Positions 1 through 8,405 of a stretch of 64,000 nt of DNA are shown in pieces; position 1 is the first letter of the stretch, and every line of letters begins with the position of its first letter. Source of the DNA: Lewinellaceae bacterium (GTDB lineage Bacteria > Bacteroidota > Bacteroidia > Chitinophagales > Saprospiraceae). The notes beneath the pieces were generated by a model. The model made no database searches, had not been told where the DNA came from, and saw nothing but the letters and a program-made list of their open reading frames with translations. The DNA lies in the NCBI GenBank assembly GCA_020636045.1, contig JACJYP010000006.1, positions 248,001 to 312,000 of the forward strand, written 5' to 3'. The position numbers and the translations under genes are program-made.

Positions 1-1569
1 GGGCGGCATGCCGCCGAGTGGGCGTCCGCGCAAAGCGGTGACGGTTGCACCGCTGAGCCTGCCCTGAATATCCCCCTGGAGGGTATCGAGTTGCCACGTA
101 GTGCCGTCGTACACATAAGCATACCCGGCGTTGGCGCCTGTGGGCGGCATGCCGCCGAGTGGGCGTCCACGCAGAGCGGTGACGGTTGCACCGCTGAGCC
201 TGCCCTGAATGTCCCCCTGGAGGGTATCGAGTTGCCATGCGGCGCCGTCGTACACATAGGCAAATCCGGCATTGGCCCCGGTAGGCGGCATGCCGCCGAG
301 CGGCCGGCCGCGCAGCGCCGTGACCTCATTGCTGCCGATCGGGCCGTCCACATCGCCGTTCATATTGCCGCCAAAACCATCGTCCTGCGGCGTCCAGGAG
401 CTGCCGTCCCATTTAAGTATCTGACCCGTAGAAGCACCTTGCCCGGAAAGACGCAGCGGATTGGAGGGTGTGCCGTCGCCACCCAGGGTCGGCTCGATTT
501 GTACGATTTGACCGCCCCAGCCATCGCCGGATACGTCGGCCGGAATCCAGGTAGTGCCGTTCCACTGGAGCACCTGACCTGTGCTGGCGCCGGCCTGCGC
601 GATCTTGTCGCCCGTTACAGCGCCGGCATTGATCTGGAGGTTGCTGTATACGCCGCTCACATCGCCGCCGGCGTTGGAGGTATTGGTCAGGTCGTCGTCG
701 GGGTCGGGGTCGCCGGTGTTGCTGATCGTGCTGCCGCTGATATCGATGCCCGGACCGGCGCTGTAGCTATCGCCGTTGTCGTTAGCGGGCACCCAACTGG
801 CGCCGTCCCACTTCAGCACCTGGCCGGTTGCCGCGCTTTGTTGTGCGATCTTGGTGCCTGTAACGGCGCCGTCTTCGAGTTCCGCGCTGCCCACGGCGCC
901 TGCATTGATCTGAAGGTTGCTGTACACGCCGCTTATATCGCCGCCTGCGTTGGAGGTATTGGTCAGGTCGTCCGAAGGGTCGGGGTCGCCGGTATTGCTG
1001 ATTACCGCTCCTGTTATTTGAATGCCGGGACCAGCGGTATAATTGGGTGCAACCGGCAGGTCGACACTGCCGCCGTTCGGGTTCAGTTGCAGGGTGTTTC
1101 CGTTCAAACTGAGTTGCTGGATTTCATTGGTCGGGTCGGGGTCGTCGTCGCCGCCACCCTGGCCGGACTGCAAGGCGTAGAGCGCATACGGCACAGAGAG
1201 CAGCTGGCTGACACCGATCAACTCTTCGTTGCCTCCGACGATCAGTTTTACGCGAAGGAAATACTGGTGGTTGGCCCAGTCGAGGCCGCTGAAATCGTGA
1301 GGAAGCCCCGAAATGGGACCTCCGGTGCCCAGGTCGTGGGCGAATTTTCCGAAATCACTGGTTTGCGTTTGCAGGGCTTCGGCGTACCGGACGATGCCGT
1401 TTTCACTGTCTTCGTGGAATAAAAATTGAAGGGAAACCATCTGGTTGGCGTACATCTGACCGTTGGCATCGCGGGCGACAGCCTGGTATTTGAATGCCAG
1501 CGGCGATTGTGCCAGCAGGCCGGAAAATGCCCAGATGAGGCAGAACAAAAGCAGGTATAACTTTTTCAT
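1..1569 (-). CDS. secreted tail-fibre-like repeat protein (3' end beyond window)
   Basis: Reading from an ATG at 1569 the minus strand is open to base 1 (523 codons). It starts with a clear signal peptide (MKKLYLLLFCLIWAFSGLLA-Q). A region of about 150 residues follows that reads like the N-terminal part of Bacteroidota tail-fibre/collagen-like surface proteins (AFKYQAVARDANGQ, then LLSVPYALYALQSG). After that come repeats: two GGDxSGVYSNLQINAGAV blocks, three TGQxLxWxGxxW blocks, and at the window edge a 47-residue unit (RGRPLGGMPPTGANAG ... YVYDG ... LDTLQGDIQGRLSGA) with an exact 141-nt period. It lies 9 bp downstream of the type A T9SS gene and 15 bp gaps link the three genes, so it is probably the last gene of that operon. 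Function unknown; an extracellular adhesin-like role is inference. The start and signal peptide are secure; the C-terminus is not visible, so whether it has a sorting domain is unknown. Confidence 0.85.
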   Translation of the reverse strand, partial: MKKLYLLLFCLIWAFSGLLAQSPLAFKYQAVARDANGQMYANQMVSLQFLFHEDSENGIVRYAEALQTQTSDFGKFAHDLGTGGPISGLPHDFSGLDWANHQYFLRVKLIVGGNEELIGVSQLLSVPYALYALQSGQGGGDDDPDPTNEIQQLSLNGNTLQLNPNGGSVDLPVAPNYTAGPGIQITGAVISNTGDPDPSDDLTNTSNAGGDISGVYSNLQINAGAVGSAELEDGAVTGTKIAQQSAATGQVLKWDGASWVPANDNGDSYSAGPGIDISGSTISNTGDPDPDDDLTNTSNAGGDVSGVYSNLQINAGAVTGDKIAQAGASTGQVLQWNGTTWIPADVSGDGWGGQIVQIEPTLGGDGTPSNPLRLSGQGASTGQILKWDGSSWTPQDDGFGGNMNGDVDGPIGSNEVTALRGRPLGGMPPTGANAGFAYVYDGAAWQLDTLQGDIQGRLSGATVTALRGRPLGGMPPTGANAGYAYVYDGTTWQLDTLQGDIQGRLSGATVTALRGRPLGGMPP

Positions 1570-1578
1570 GGCGGGTTT

Positions 1579-2055
1579 TTATTGAATTTTTTGAATGGTA
1601 AATGATTTAATGAGGGCGCCGTCACTAAACGCCGCGAGGATATAAGTGCCGGAAGGCAAGTGCTGGAGCTGCAAACCGAGTTTGCCGGTGTGGGTTGTTT
1701 CGTTCAGCAGTGTCCGGCCTTGCAAATCGTATAGAACAACATGATAGTCGTCGATCTGATAGCATTCGAGGTTCAGTTGTCCGGTAGTAGGATTGGGGTA
1801 TGCCGCAAGCGCAATTTGGGGTCCAGGTGAGGTCTGGTGGGTGCTCACCGTGAAACATGGAGCAGGGCCGAATCCCTGGTCGAGCGAAATGCCGTCGGCG
1901 TAAAGTTCTACCATCAGTTCGCCGAGCAGCCAATCGTATTGAATGCCGTCAGTTGTGATGCCGCCGCCGCAGCCGGCGGCCACCACATCCTCCACGGCCT
2001 GCGCCCTGAGCAGGGTGCAAAAAAGCAGTGCGGCGGGGAATAAAAGATTTTTCAT
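1579..2055 (-). CDS. T9SS type A sorting domain-containing small secreted protein
   Basis: 158 residues from the ATG at 2055; a TTG two codons upstream is possible but the ATG gives a better signal peptide (MKNLLFPAALLFCTLLRAQA). The N-terminal half has no domain I recognise (VVAAGCGGGITTDGIQYDW). The C-terminal 75 residues are a type A T9SS sorting domain: YPNPTTGQLNLE, then a beta strand with VVLYDLQGR, an LPSGTYILA turn and a closing SFTIQKIQ strand. Such proteins cross the inner membrane by Sec and the outer membrane by the type IX system, where the C-terminal domain is removed. It sits between two other surface proteins on the same strand with gaps of 15 and 9 bp. The short body before the sorting domain suggests a small accessory protein of the operon rather than an enzyme. 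Confidence 0.88.
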   Translation of the reverse strand: MKNLLFPAALLFCTLLRAQAVEDVVAAGCGGGITTDGIQYDWLLGELMVELYADGISLDQGFGPAPCFTVSTHQTSPGPQIALAAYPNPTTGQLNLECYQIDDYHVVLYDLQGRTLLNETTHTGKLGLQLQHLPSGTYILAAFSDGALIKSFTIQKIQ

Positions 2056-2070
2056 GAGCAAAGACTTTTG

Positions 2071-3312
2071 TTAGCGTAAAAGGGTGATGTTGCCGGAACG
2101 GACCAGGCTGCTGCCGTCGGCCAGCCGGACCCGGACCAACCAGGTGTAAACCCCCGGCGAGAGGCGGTCGCCCTGGTAACTGCCATCCCAGCCGGCCACT
2201 TCCGGCCCGGCGGGGATGTTGTCCTGGCTGTAAACTTGCCCGCCCCAGCGATCAAAAATTTGAAAAGTTTCAAGGGAAAGGATGCCCGGCCCGGCCGACA
2301 GCATCAGAAAGTCGTTGTTGCCATCGCCGTTTGGAGAAAATACATTGGGCACGTACAGCGGTATGGAAGTGTTGAAAAATATGCGCAGGGTGTCGGTAGC
2401 CATGCAGCCCGTTTGATCATAAGCTTCGAGCACGACGATTCCCGAGCGGTCGGGCTGCGGCACCGGCGTGGCACAGCTGTCGCAATCGAGCGGCACGTTG
2501 CCTCCCCAGTCATACTGGGCTATGGGCTGACTGGCTTGTGCCATCAATGGCTGTACGCTGCCAACTGACAGGGTAATATCCGGCCCCAGGTCTACTTCGA
2601 ATGGCGGCGGGTCCTGCAGAATGAGGGTCAGACTATCGGCACAACCGGCGGCGTCCGTCACCACTATTTTATAATCGCCTTCGGGCAAGTTGTCAAAAAC
2701 CGGCCCCGGGGCAGGCTGACCGTTGAGCAAAAACTGATGCGGAGGGGGACTATCATCGCCCAATGCAATGATCTCGATGCTACCGTCGGAAAAACCGGCG
2801 CAGGCGGGGTGCTGATGCTGTACGGCAAGCTGGATTTCTGCCTGCCGGATGTCGCTACCGGCAACACCCGTACAACCGAGCGAACTGGTTACCGTTACGG
2901 AATAAACACCTGCCTGATCCACCAAAATGGATTTGCCCGTAGCGCCGTTCGACCAGGCATATCCGGCATAGGTGCCGATCACGCTGATCATGCCGGTATC
3001 GCCGGTGCAAAAAAAACTGTCGGCCTGCAACTGAACATCCGGAAGCGCCACGACATCCACGATCCAGGTAAAAGCGGTATCGGTGCCGGTAGCGCCCGGC
3101 ACAAAGCCTGTCAGGACGGTATCTCCTGAAACGGGCTGTCCCTGAAAATTGTCACCGGAACAAAGCGAGACGAAATAGCTGAGATAAAGGGTATCATTGG
3201 CAGGGCTCACAGCCCGGGCACAAAGTACACTAGCCGTTAGAAAGAGCATTACCAAAGACAAACGGACAGCCGATGCTCCCTTGGGATCATTTGATATTCT
3301 GGTTGGCGGCAT
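2071..3312 (-). CDS. gliding-motility-associated C-terminal domain (T9SS type B) surface protein
   Basis: 413 residues from the ATG at 3312. The frame is open for 24 more codons to a TTG at 3384, but the ATG places a hydrophobic export signal (LSLVMLFLTASVLC) near the N-terminus. The middle has SprB/PKD-like blocks: an SGDNFQG stretch, SVIGTYAGYAWSNGATG, a cysteine-containing HPACAGFSDGSIEI block and DAAGCADSLTLIL. The C-terminal 85 residues match the type B T9SS/gliding-associated domain: VPNVFSPNGDGNNDF, IFDRWGGQVYS, GWDGSYQGDRLSPGVYTW. Type B substrates stay attached to the cell surface without the usual cleavage. First gene of a three-gene minus-strand operon. The role on the surface (adhesion or matrix) is inferred from family only. 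Confidence 0.88.
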   Translation of the reverse strand: MPPTRISNDPKGASAVRLSLVMLFLTASVLCARAVSPANDTLYLSYFVSLCSGDNFQGQPVSGDTVLTGFVPGATGTDTAFTWIVDVVALPDVQLQADSFFCTGDTGMISVIGTYAGYAWSNGATGKSILVDQAGVYSVTVTSSLGCTGVAGSDIRQAEIQLAVQHQHPACAGFSDGSIEIIALGDDSPPPHQFLLNGQPAPGPVFDNLPEGDYKIVVTDAAGCADSLTLILQDPPPFEVDLGPDITLSVGSVQPLMAQASQPIAQYDWGGNVPLDCDSCATPVPQPDRSGIVVLEAYDQTGCMATDTLRIFFNTSIPLYVPNVFSPNGDGNNDFLMLSAGPGILSLETFQIFDRWGGQVYSQDNIPAGPEVAGWDGSYQGDRLSPGVYTWLVRVRLADGSSLVRSGNITLLR

Positions 3313-3525
3313 TCGGTTGGTATTAAATATTATAAAAAGAAAAACAAATATAATTGTATTGGCCCGGCAGCCCAAAAAGGACAATTATTTTTGAATTAAA
3401 AAGCGATCATATTTGAATTATCCATTCTTTCCGGCTCAATACTATTGATGGAATGTTGGTAAAAAATCCCGGGTAAAGTGCATCTGCCCGCTTTCTGTTT
3501 AGAAATAACCGTATACCATAATTTA

Positions 3526-3556
3526 TTGAAATGCAACACCTTTAGCGCTATATTTG
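3526..3556 (+). promoter_or_regulatory. Bacteroidota-type promoter for the first EAD/FGE gene
   Basis: TTG at 3526-3528, then exactly 20 nt, then TATATTTG at 3549-3556. This fits the Bacteroidota sigma consensus TTG-N19/20-TAnnTTTG. It lies 27 nt before the ATG at 3584 in the 271-bp divergent region between the T9SS operon and this gene. The remainder of that divergent region (3313-3525) is AT-rich with no other feature I can name. Confidence 0.7.
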
Positions 3557-3583
3557 TCTCCGTTAATCAACCCGCACCCGGTT

Positions 3584-5716
3584 ATGGACAGAATTGGCGC
3601 AACGAGAAGCGAACTCAAACGGCTCCTGGGCGAAGGCCTCGACCTGGCGTTCGGACAACTGGCGGAGGAGATATCGCCTGTGTCGCCGAAATTCGATATT
3701 TACATCCAGTTAAAGAGCCGTTATTCCGCCTATCTGAGCCTCACCATCATCGGCGGAACGTCGCAAAAAGAACTCGATCAAACCTATAACGCACTCAGCG
3801 CCTCGCTGCTCGGGTTTATCAATACGCTGCTCGAGCAGGACCTGAAACCGCTGCCTGAAACGGCGCAGCCTGCCTCAAGCAAAAAACGCGGCGAATTGCT
3901 CTACAATATCCCCCGCGAGATGGAAGAACAGCGCGAACACCGCTGTGCGGTGCGGGTGGCCTACGACGAAGCAGCGCTGCTGGAAGACTGGAGACCGGGT
4001 AAAGAAGATATCCGCCGGCAGGTAAGGGTAGCCGAAGTGATGGCCGTCGAAATGTTGAATGTGAGCAGCGATACGCCCTTCGAGATCAGGGCGGTTTCCG
4101 AGACGGTGCAATTCCTGGAGGCAGACGAGGCGACCGAATGGGTGTTCTACATCCGGCCGCTGATGCGCGGAGAATTTCCCCTGATCCTGAAAGTATCCGT
4201 GATCGAGGTCATCAACGGGCGAGAAGCAAAAAAAGACGTGGTGATCGAAGAGCACGTCATCGTGTCCAACACGGCGAGCAAAGAGGAGGCGTTTAAAAGC
4301 GCCGGGGTGGATCTGCAGCTTGCTGCCCCTGTTTCTGGCGCCGCACCCGCCCAAAGCCCCGCCACCAAAAGTAAAAGTAAAGCCCCTGCGATGGCCGCTT
4401 TTCTGGCCCTGATCGTTCTGCTGCCGTCCGTAACCTGGGCCTTGACCCCGGCCGCCACGCGCGACTGGTGGTGGGCCGCCTGGCAGGATACGGCCGAATC
4501 GTACGCCGCTTATGTCGATCAGTACCGCGACACGGACAGCCCGCATTTACAAAAAGCTTTTTTCCGCAAGGCCGCGCGATCCGGCGAGGTCAGAGATTAC
4601 CGCCAATATCTGGCGCGGTTCGGCGCCGCGGGGCGTTTTTCCGCGCGGATACAGGATTCGCTCAACGTGCTGGAAAACAGACAAGTGCGGGTGGTTTTTG
4701 AACGGCCGGATACCATGTCCGTGCGTCGTTTTCTGGCCGATTTTCCCGAAAGCAAACGGCTGCCGGAACTGAGAAAAGCGGTGGAATCAAAATCAACGGA
4801 ACCTGTGCGTGCCGCATTGCTTTCCGAATTGGAGGCTGCCGAAGGTCGCCAGAGAGCGGGGAACGGACATGCCCTCCGGGAAAGGGATAATGCCCCCGCT
4901 CGGGATTCTTCGCTACCGGCCAAAGCAGCCGGCGGCAAAACACCTTTGCAAAACCGGGCCGAGTTGATGCCCGAAAATGCACCCCGGCCCGTGACCTACG
5001 CGCAGGGGAACGGCGATGCCCGCTCTGCGCCATCCGGCCGTTCGGGGTTTGAAATGATACGCGTGGCAGGGGGGGCGTTCACGATGGGTCAGCCCGACCC
5101 CAATATCGGTTGCAGCGGGTGCTCCGGCGCCGAATGCCCGCACGAAGTGAAGGTGGCGGGTTTTTCCATCGGCAGATACGAAGTCACGCAGGCCGACTGG
5201 CGCAAGGTGATGGGCAGCGATCCGCCAAACCTGCAATTCAAGGGCTGCGACGATTGCCCCGTGGAACGTGTGTCATGGAAAGACATCGAGCAGTTTTTGA
5301 CAGCACTCAACAAGAGACTTCCGGCTGGTAAAAGGCCGTATCGCCTGCCCACAGAAGCCGAATGGGAATTTGCTGCCCGTGGCGGCAACCGGAGCAACGG
5401 ATACAAATTTTCCGGCAGCGACCACGTAGAGAAGGTAGCCTGGTATCAGGTCAATTCGAATAACAAAACGCATCCGGTCGGTTCGTTGCAAGCCAACGAA
5501 CTCGGCCTGTACGACATGAGCGGAAATGTATACGAATGGTGCGCCGATGTCTGGATGCCGTATCCCTGCGACCCGGTAACGAAAAAAGACGAGGCAGGCC
5601 GCGCGATCCGCGGCGGCTCCTGGGATTACAGCAATGCCCATTGCCGCAGTACGGGCCGCGTCAAAAGCGCTTCCGATTTTCGCGGCTACGGCATCGGCTT
5701 CCGGCTGGCGCGCTGA
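3584..5716 (+). CDS. EAD-like / membrane helix / FGE-sulfatase (SUMF1-fold) protein, copy 1
   Basis: 710 residues from the ATG at 3584; a TTG ten codons upstream overlaps the -7 box and is unlikely. Domains in order: residues 3-88, a helical domain (LKRLLGEGLDLAFGQL ... FDIYIQLKSRYSAYLSL ... QKELDQTYNALSASLLGFI) resembling the effector-associated domains (EAD11-like) of NTPase conflict systems; 103-240, a beta-rich domain beginning GELLYNIPREM that I do not recognise; KSKSK then one membrane helix at about 270-287, so N-in/C-out; 290-420, three helical hairpin repeats (AESYAAYVDQY, RDYRQYLARF, VRRFLADFPES) of the sort that accompany caspases and SUMF1 proteins; 488-710, an FGE-sulfatase domain (YRLPTEAEWEFAARGG, LGLYDMSGNVYEWC, RGGSW, GFRLAR). 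Two cysteine clusters (CxxCxxxxCPH and CDDC) may bind metal. Only one Cys is visible in the C-terminal pocket (NAHCRS), so formylglycine-forming activity is not assured. Copy 2 follows after 68 bp. Confidence 0.88.
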   Translation: MDRIGATRSELKRLLGEGLDLAFGQLAEEISPVSPKFDIYIQLKSRYSAYLSLTIIGGTSQKELDQTYNALSASLLGFINTLLEQDLKPLPETAQPASSKKRGELLYNIPREMEEQREHRCAVRVAYDEAALLEDWRPGKEDIRRQVRVAEVMAVEMLNVSSDTPFEIRAVSETVQFLEADEATEWVFYIRPLMRGEFPLILKVSVIEVINGREAKKDVVIEEHVIVSNTASKEEAFKSAGVDLQLAAPVSGAAPAQSPATKSKSKAPAMAAFLALIVLLPSVTWALTPAATRDWWWAAWQDTAESYAAYVDQYRDTDSPHLQKAFFRKAARSGEVRDYRQYLARFGAAGRFSARIQDSLNVLENRQVRVVFERPDTMSVRRFLADFPESKRLPELRKAVESKSTEPVRAALLSELEAAEGRQRAGNGHALRERDNAPARDSSLPAKAAGGKTPLQNRAELMPENAPRPVTYAQGNGDARSAPSGRSGFEMIRVAGGAFTMGQPDPNIGCSGCSGAECPHEVKVAGFSIGRYEVTQADWRKVMGSDPPNLQFKGCDDCPVERVSWKDIEQFLTALNKRLPAGKRPYRLPTEAEWEFAARGGNRSNGYKFSGSDHVEKVAWYQVNSNNKTHPVGSLQANELGLYDMSGNVYEWCADVWMPYPCDPVTKKDEAGRAIRGGSWDYSNAHCRSTGRVKSASDFRGYGIGFRLAR

Positions 5717-5752
5717 GCCTGGATTTGAGTGCCCGCAACCGTTTTTTCAGGC

Positions 5753-5760
5753 TATATTTG
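5753..5760 (+). promoter_or_regulatory. -7 element TATATTTG upstream of second EAD/FGE gene
   Basis: TATATTTG at 5753-5760, 24 nt before the ATG at 5785. The nearest upstream TTG (5725-5727) leaves a 25-nt spacer, longer than the usual 19-20, so this is weaker than the copy-1 promoter. Its presence suggests copy 2 can be transcribed on its own. Confidence 0.45.
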
Positions 5761-5784
5761 CCGGAAACACCAAGTGAAACAAAT

Positions 5785-7881
5785 ATGGAAAGAATCGACA
5801 CGGTCAGGAACGACCTGAAAGTTCTGCTCGGGGAAGGCCTGGATATGGCCCTGAAGCGCCTGGGGGAAGAAATTGATCCCGGCTCGCCGAAATTCGATAT
5901 TTACATCCAGTTGAAAAGCCGCTATTCTGCCTATCTGAGCCTCACCATCATCGGCGGAACTGCCCAAAAGGAGCTCGATCAGACCTACAATGCCCTCGGC
6001 GCATCCCTGCTGACCTTTATCAACACCCTTCAGGAGCAAGACCTGAAATCCCAACAGGAAGCAGCGCCGCCCGCCGCCAGCAAGCGCGGGGAATTGCTGT
6101 ACAACATTCCCCATGAAATGCAGGAGCAGCACGAACACCGTTGCGCTGTGCGGGTAGCGTACGAAGAGACAGCATTGCTCGAAGGCTGGAAGGCGGGTAA
6201 AGAAGATGTGCGCCGCCAGGTGCGTGTGGCGGAGGTGATGGCCGTCGAAATGCTCAATGTGAGCAGCGACCAGCCGTTCGAGATCAGGGTGGTTTCCGAA
6301 ACGGTGCAATTCCTGGAGCCGGGCGAGCCCACCGAATGGGTTTTTTATATCAAACCGCTGCTGCGCGGGGAATTCCCTCTGGTCCTGAAAGTGTCTGTCA
6401 TCGAGATCATCAATGGTCGCGAGGCAAAAAAGGACGTGGTGATCGAAGAGCACGTCATCGTATCCAACACGACGAGCGAAAAAGAGGTGTTCAAAAGCGC
6501 CGGAGTGGATTTGAACCTTGCCGCCCCTGTTTCGGATGCCGCGCCCGAACAAAGCCGCACCACGAAAAGCAAGGGCAAGGCTCCTGTGATGGCTGCCTTG
6601 CTGGCCGTGGTCATTTTGCTGCCATCCGTTACATGGGCTCTGACCCCGGCCCCCACACGCGACTGGTGGTGGGCGGCCTGGCAGGATACAGCCGAATCGT
6701 ACGCCGCGTACGCCGATAAATACCGCGACACGGACAGCCCGCATTTGCAGAAAGCGCTCCTTCGCAAAGCCTGGCGCTCCGGCCGGGTGCAGGACTACCG
6801 CCGTTATCTGTCGACTTTCGGGGCAAATGCGCAATACCGGTCGCAGGTGCTGGATTCGCTCAATGTGCTGGAAGACAGGCGTTTGAAACTGTTCCTGCAA
6901 CATCCGGACTCCTCGGCGCTGCACCGTTACCTGGCTGATTTTCCGGAAAACGAACGGCTGGACAAACTGGAACAGGCGGCCGTAAATCTCGCTCCGGGCT
7001 CAGCGCGGACCGCCATCCTGTCGGCGATCGCCGCGAAACGCGGAAATACAGGCGGCCCGGGCACGCCGGGCCGGGATTCCATACCAGCCAACACCGCGTT
7101 GCCGGACAGCGATACGACCGCATTTCTTCCGGACCGGCGCACAGGCGATGCGCAGGGGCCGGGCATCCTTCCGCAACGGCCGGGCGTCATTGTTCCGGCC
7201 AAATCGGACCCTTTCGGCTTCGAAATGGTGCTCGTGAAAGGCGGCACATTTACGATGGGGCAGTCTGATCCCAACATTTTTTGCGAGGGATGTTCCGGCA
7301 ATGAATGCCCGCACGAGGTCACGGTCAGGACTTTTTCCATCGGCAAATACGAAGTGACCCAAAAACAATGGAAGCAGGTCATGGGCGCCAATCCGAGTTA
7401 TTTCAACACCTGCGACGATTGTCCGGTGGAGCAGGTATCGTGGCAGGATGTGCAGCGATTTCTGGCTGCCGTCAATGCAAAACTGCCTGCCGGTCAAAAG
7501 AAATACCGCCTGCCCACAGAAGCGGAATGGGAATTCGCTGCCCGCGGCGGCAACAGAAGTAAAAACTTTGCCTGCTCCGGCTCCAACGACCCCGCCAAAG
7601 TGGCCTGGTTTGACAAAAATGCGGCCGGCAAAACCCATCCGGTCGGCAAACTCGCCGCCAACGAACTCGGTCTGTACGACATGAGCGGAAACGTGTACGA
7701 ATGGTGCGCCGATGTCTGGAAGCCGTATTCCTGTGACAGCAAGACCGCACCGAACCGCTCAAACCGCGTAACCCGGGGCGGTTCCTGGCGCTTTTACGGG
7801 AACATGTGTCGCTCAACCATTCGCGACTCATACAGCGCCGCGCACAACAAGGAAGTCATCGGATTTCGGCTGGCGCGTTGA
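5785..7881 (+). CDS. EAD-like / membrane helix / FGE-sulfatase (SUMF1-fold) protein, copy 2
   Basis: 698 residues from the ATG at 5785 (MERIDTVRNDLKVLL); the frame is open far upstream inside copy 1, but only this start matches copy 1. Same order as copy 1: EAD-like helices (3-85), beta-rich domain (GELLYNIPHEM), membrane helix after KSKGK (about 266-285), helical repeats (AESYAAYADKY, QDYRRYLSTF, LHRYLADFPEN), and FGE-sulfatase domain at 477-698 (YRLPTEAEWEFAARGG, LGLYDMSGNVYEWC, RGGSW, GFRLAR). The EAD, beta domain and membrane helix are nearly identical to copy 1; the linker after the helical repeats and the pocket between RGGSW and GFRLAR are very different (DYSNAH versus RFYGNM, then different 13-residue loops). 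The pattern suggests tandem duplication followed by divergence of the exported binding face. Function unknown. Confidence 0.88.
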   Translation: MERIDTVRNDLKVLLGEGLDMALKRLGEEIDPGSPKFDIYIQLKSRYSAYLSLTIIGGTAQKELDQTYNALGASLLTFINTLQEQDLKSQQEAAPPAASKRGELLYNIPHEMQEQHEHRCAVRVAYEETALLEGWKAGKEDVRRQVRVAEVMAVEMLNVSSDQPFEIRVVSETVQFLEPGEPTEWVFYIKPLLRGEFPLVLKVSVIEIINGREAKKDVVIEEHVIVSNTTSEKEVFKSAGVDLNLAAPVSDAAPEQSRTTKSKGKAPVMAALLAVVILLPSVTWALTPAPTRDWWWAAWQDTAESYAAYADKYRDTDSPHLQKALLRKAWRSGRVQDYRRYLSTFGANAQYRSQVLDSLNVLEDRRLKLFLQHPDSSALHRYLADFPENERLDKLEQAAVNLAPGSARTAILSAIAAKRGNTGGPGTPGRDSIPANTALPDSDTTAFLPDRRTGDAQGPGILPQRPGVIVPAKSDPFGFEMVLVKGGTFTMGQSDPNIFCEGCSGNECPHEVTVRTFSIGKYEVTQKQWKQVMGANPSYFNTCDDCPVEQVSWQDVQRFLAAVNAKLPAGQKKYRLPTEAEWEFAARGGNRSKNFACSGSNDPAKVAWFDKNAAGKTHPVGKLAANELGLYDMSGNVYEWCADVWKPYSCDSKTAPNRSNRVTRGGSWRFYGNMCRSTIRDSYSAAHNKEVIGFRLAR

Positions 7882-8120
7882 AGCGGATCGGTGTGTGGGT
7901 TTTTAACGGATATTCAGAGGTTTGATTGTAAACGGTTGAAAACCAATCTTTTGTCAGGTGGATTCGCCCCGGCCTTATTCAAATCCCGATTTTGCGCCGT
8001 TGGAGGCGGATGAGAGCACCCATGTTTGAGTCCCGACGAAGGAGGGGCGAGTTTGGGTGCGAACCCGCCGGAAATGGCCGGCAAAATCGCTGGATTTGAA
8101 TACAGCCTTGACTTTTTTTG

Positions 8121-8150
8121 TTACTTTTTTGCGTCAAGGCAAAAAAGTAA
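8121..8150. repeat. 12-bp palindromic hairpin (REP- or terminator-like)
   Basis: TTACTTTTTTGC, loop GTCAAG, GCAAAAAAGTAA: a perfect 12-bp stem with a 6-nt loop, preceded by TTGACTTTTTTTG. Similar TTACTTTTT/GTCAAG/AAAAAGTAA elements recur between genes in many Bacteroidota genomes (from memory). It lies about 240 bp after the FGE copy 2 stop, so it may be a dispersed palindromic element more than a dedicated terminator. Confidence 0.6.
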
Positions 8151-8241
8151 AAGGACGATGGATAGGGATAATGGTATGTCAAACGGAAAGTACGATTTCA
8201 TAATTGAAGTTGACCCAAGCCGTGCGCAGGGTAGATTTGAC

Positions 8242-8298
8242 GCAAGCAGTTGGCCGTAATTTTTACCCGCATTAACACTGCCAACAGCTACTGCCAAC
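8242..8298. repeat. degenerate CAGTnnn heptad repeat, block 1
   Basis: Contains GCAAGCAGTTGGCCGT on the plus strand, then the same motif inverted (ACTGCCAACAGCTACTGCCAAC). It belongs to a family of short CAGTTGG-like units found in five intergenic blocks between 8.2 and 12.5 kb. Confidence 0.5.
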
Positions 8299-8405
8299 CG
8301 GGCCAAACTGCAATACCAATCGCCCCCGGTCGTGCGGTTCCGCCTGTTCATCCCATTCCTTTCCCTTTCGCAGTTTCGGCACTTATCTTTCGCCTCAAAA
8401 ACGCC

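Larger units (their letters stand above)
7882..8405. other. 524-bp intergenic region without a convincing gene
   Basis: Holds a 12-bp-stem palindrome (8121-8150) and CAGTnnn-type heptad sequence (8242-8298), described separately. An open frame at 8026-8259 runs straight through the palindrome and looks spurious. A TATCTTTC at 8384-8391 could be a weak -7 element for the UbiB-like gene starting at 8406. Confidence 0.6.

Noticed and set aside
91..1422. Plus-strand open frame of 443 codons
   Set aside because: It is antisense to the repeat protein. The minus strand has the ATG, signal peptide and continuous repeats.
5752..6924. 390-codon minus frame
   Set aside because: Antisense shadow of FGE copy 2; similar shadows occur opposite copy 1, as expected from the paralogy.
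8026..8259. 77-codon frame
   Set aside because: Runs through the palindromic hairpin and heptad repeats, with no domain.
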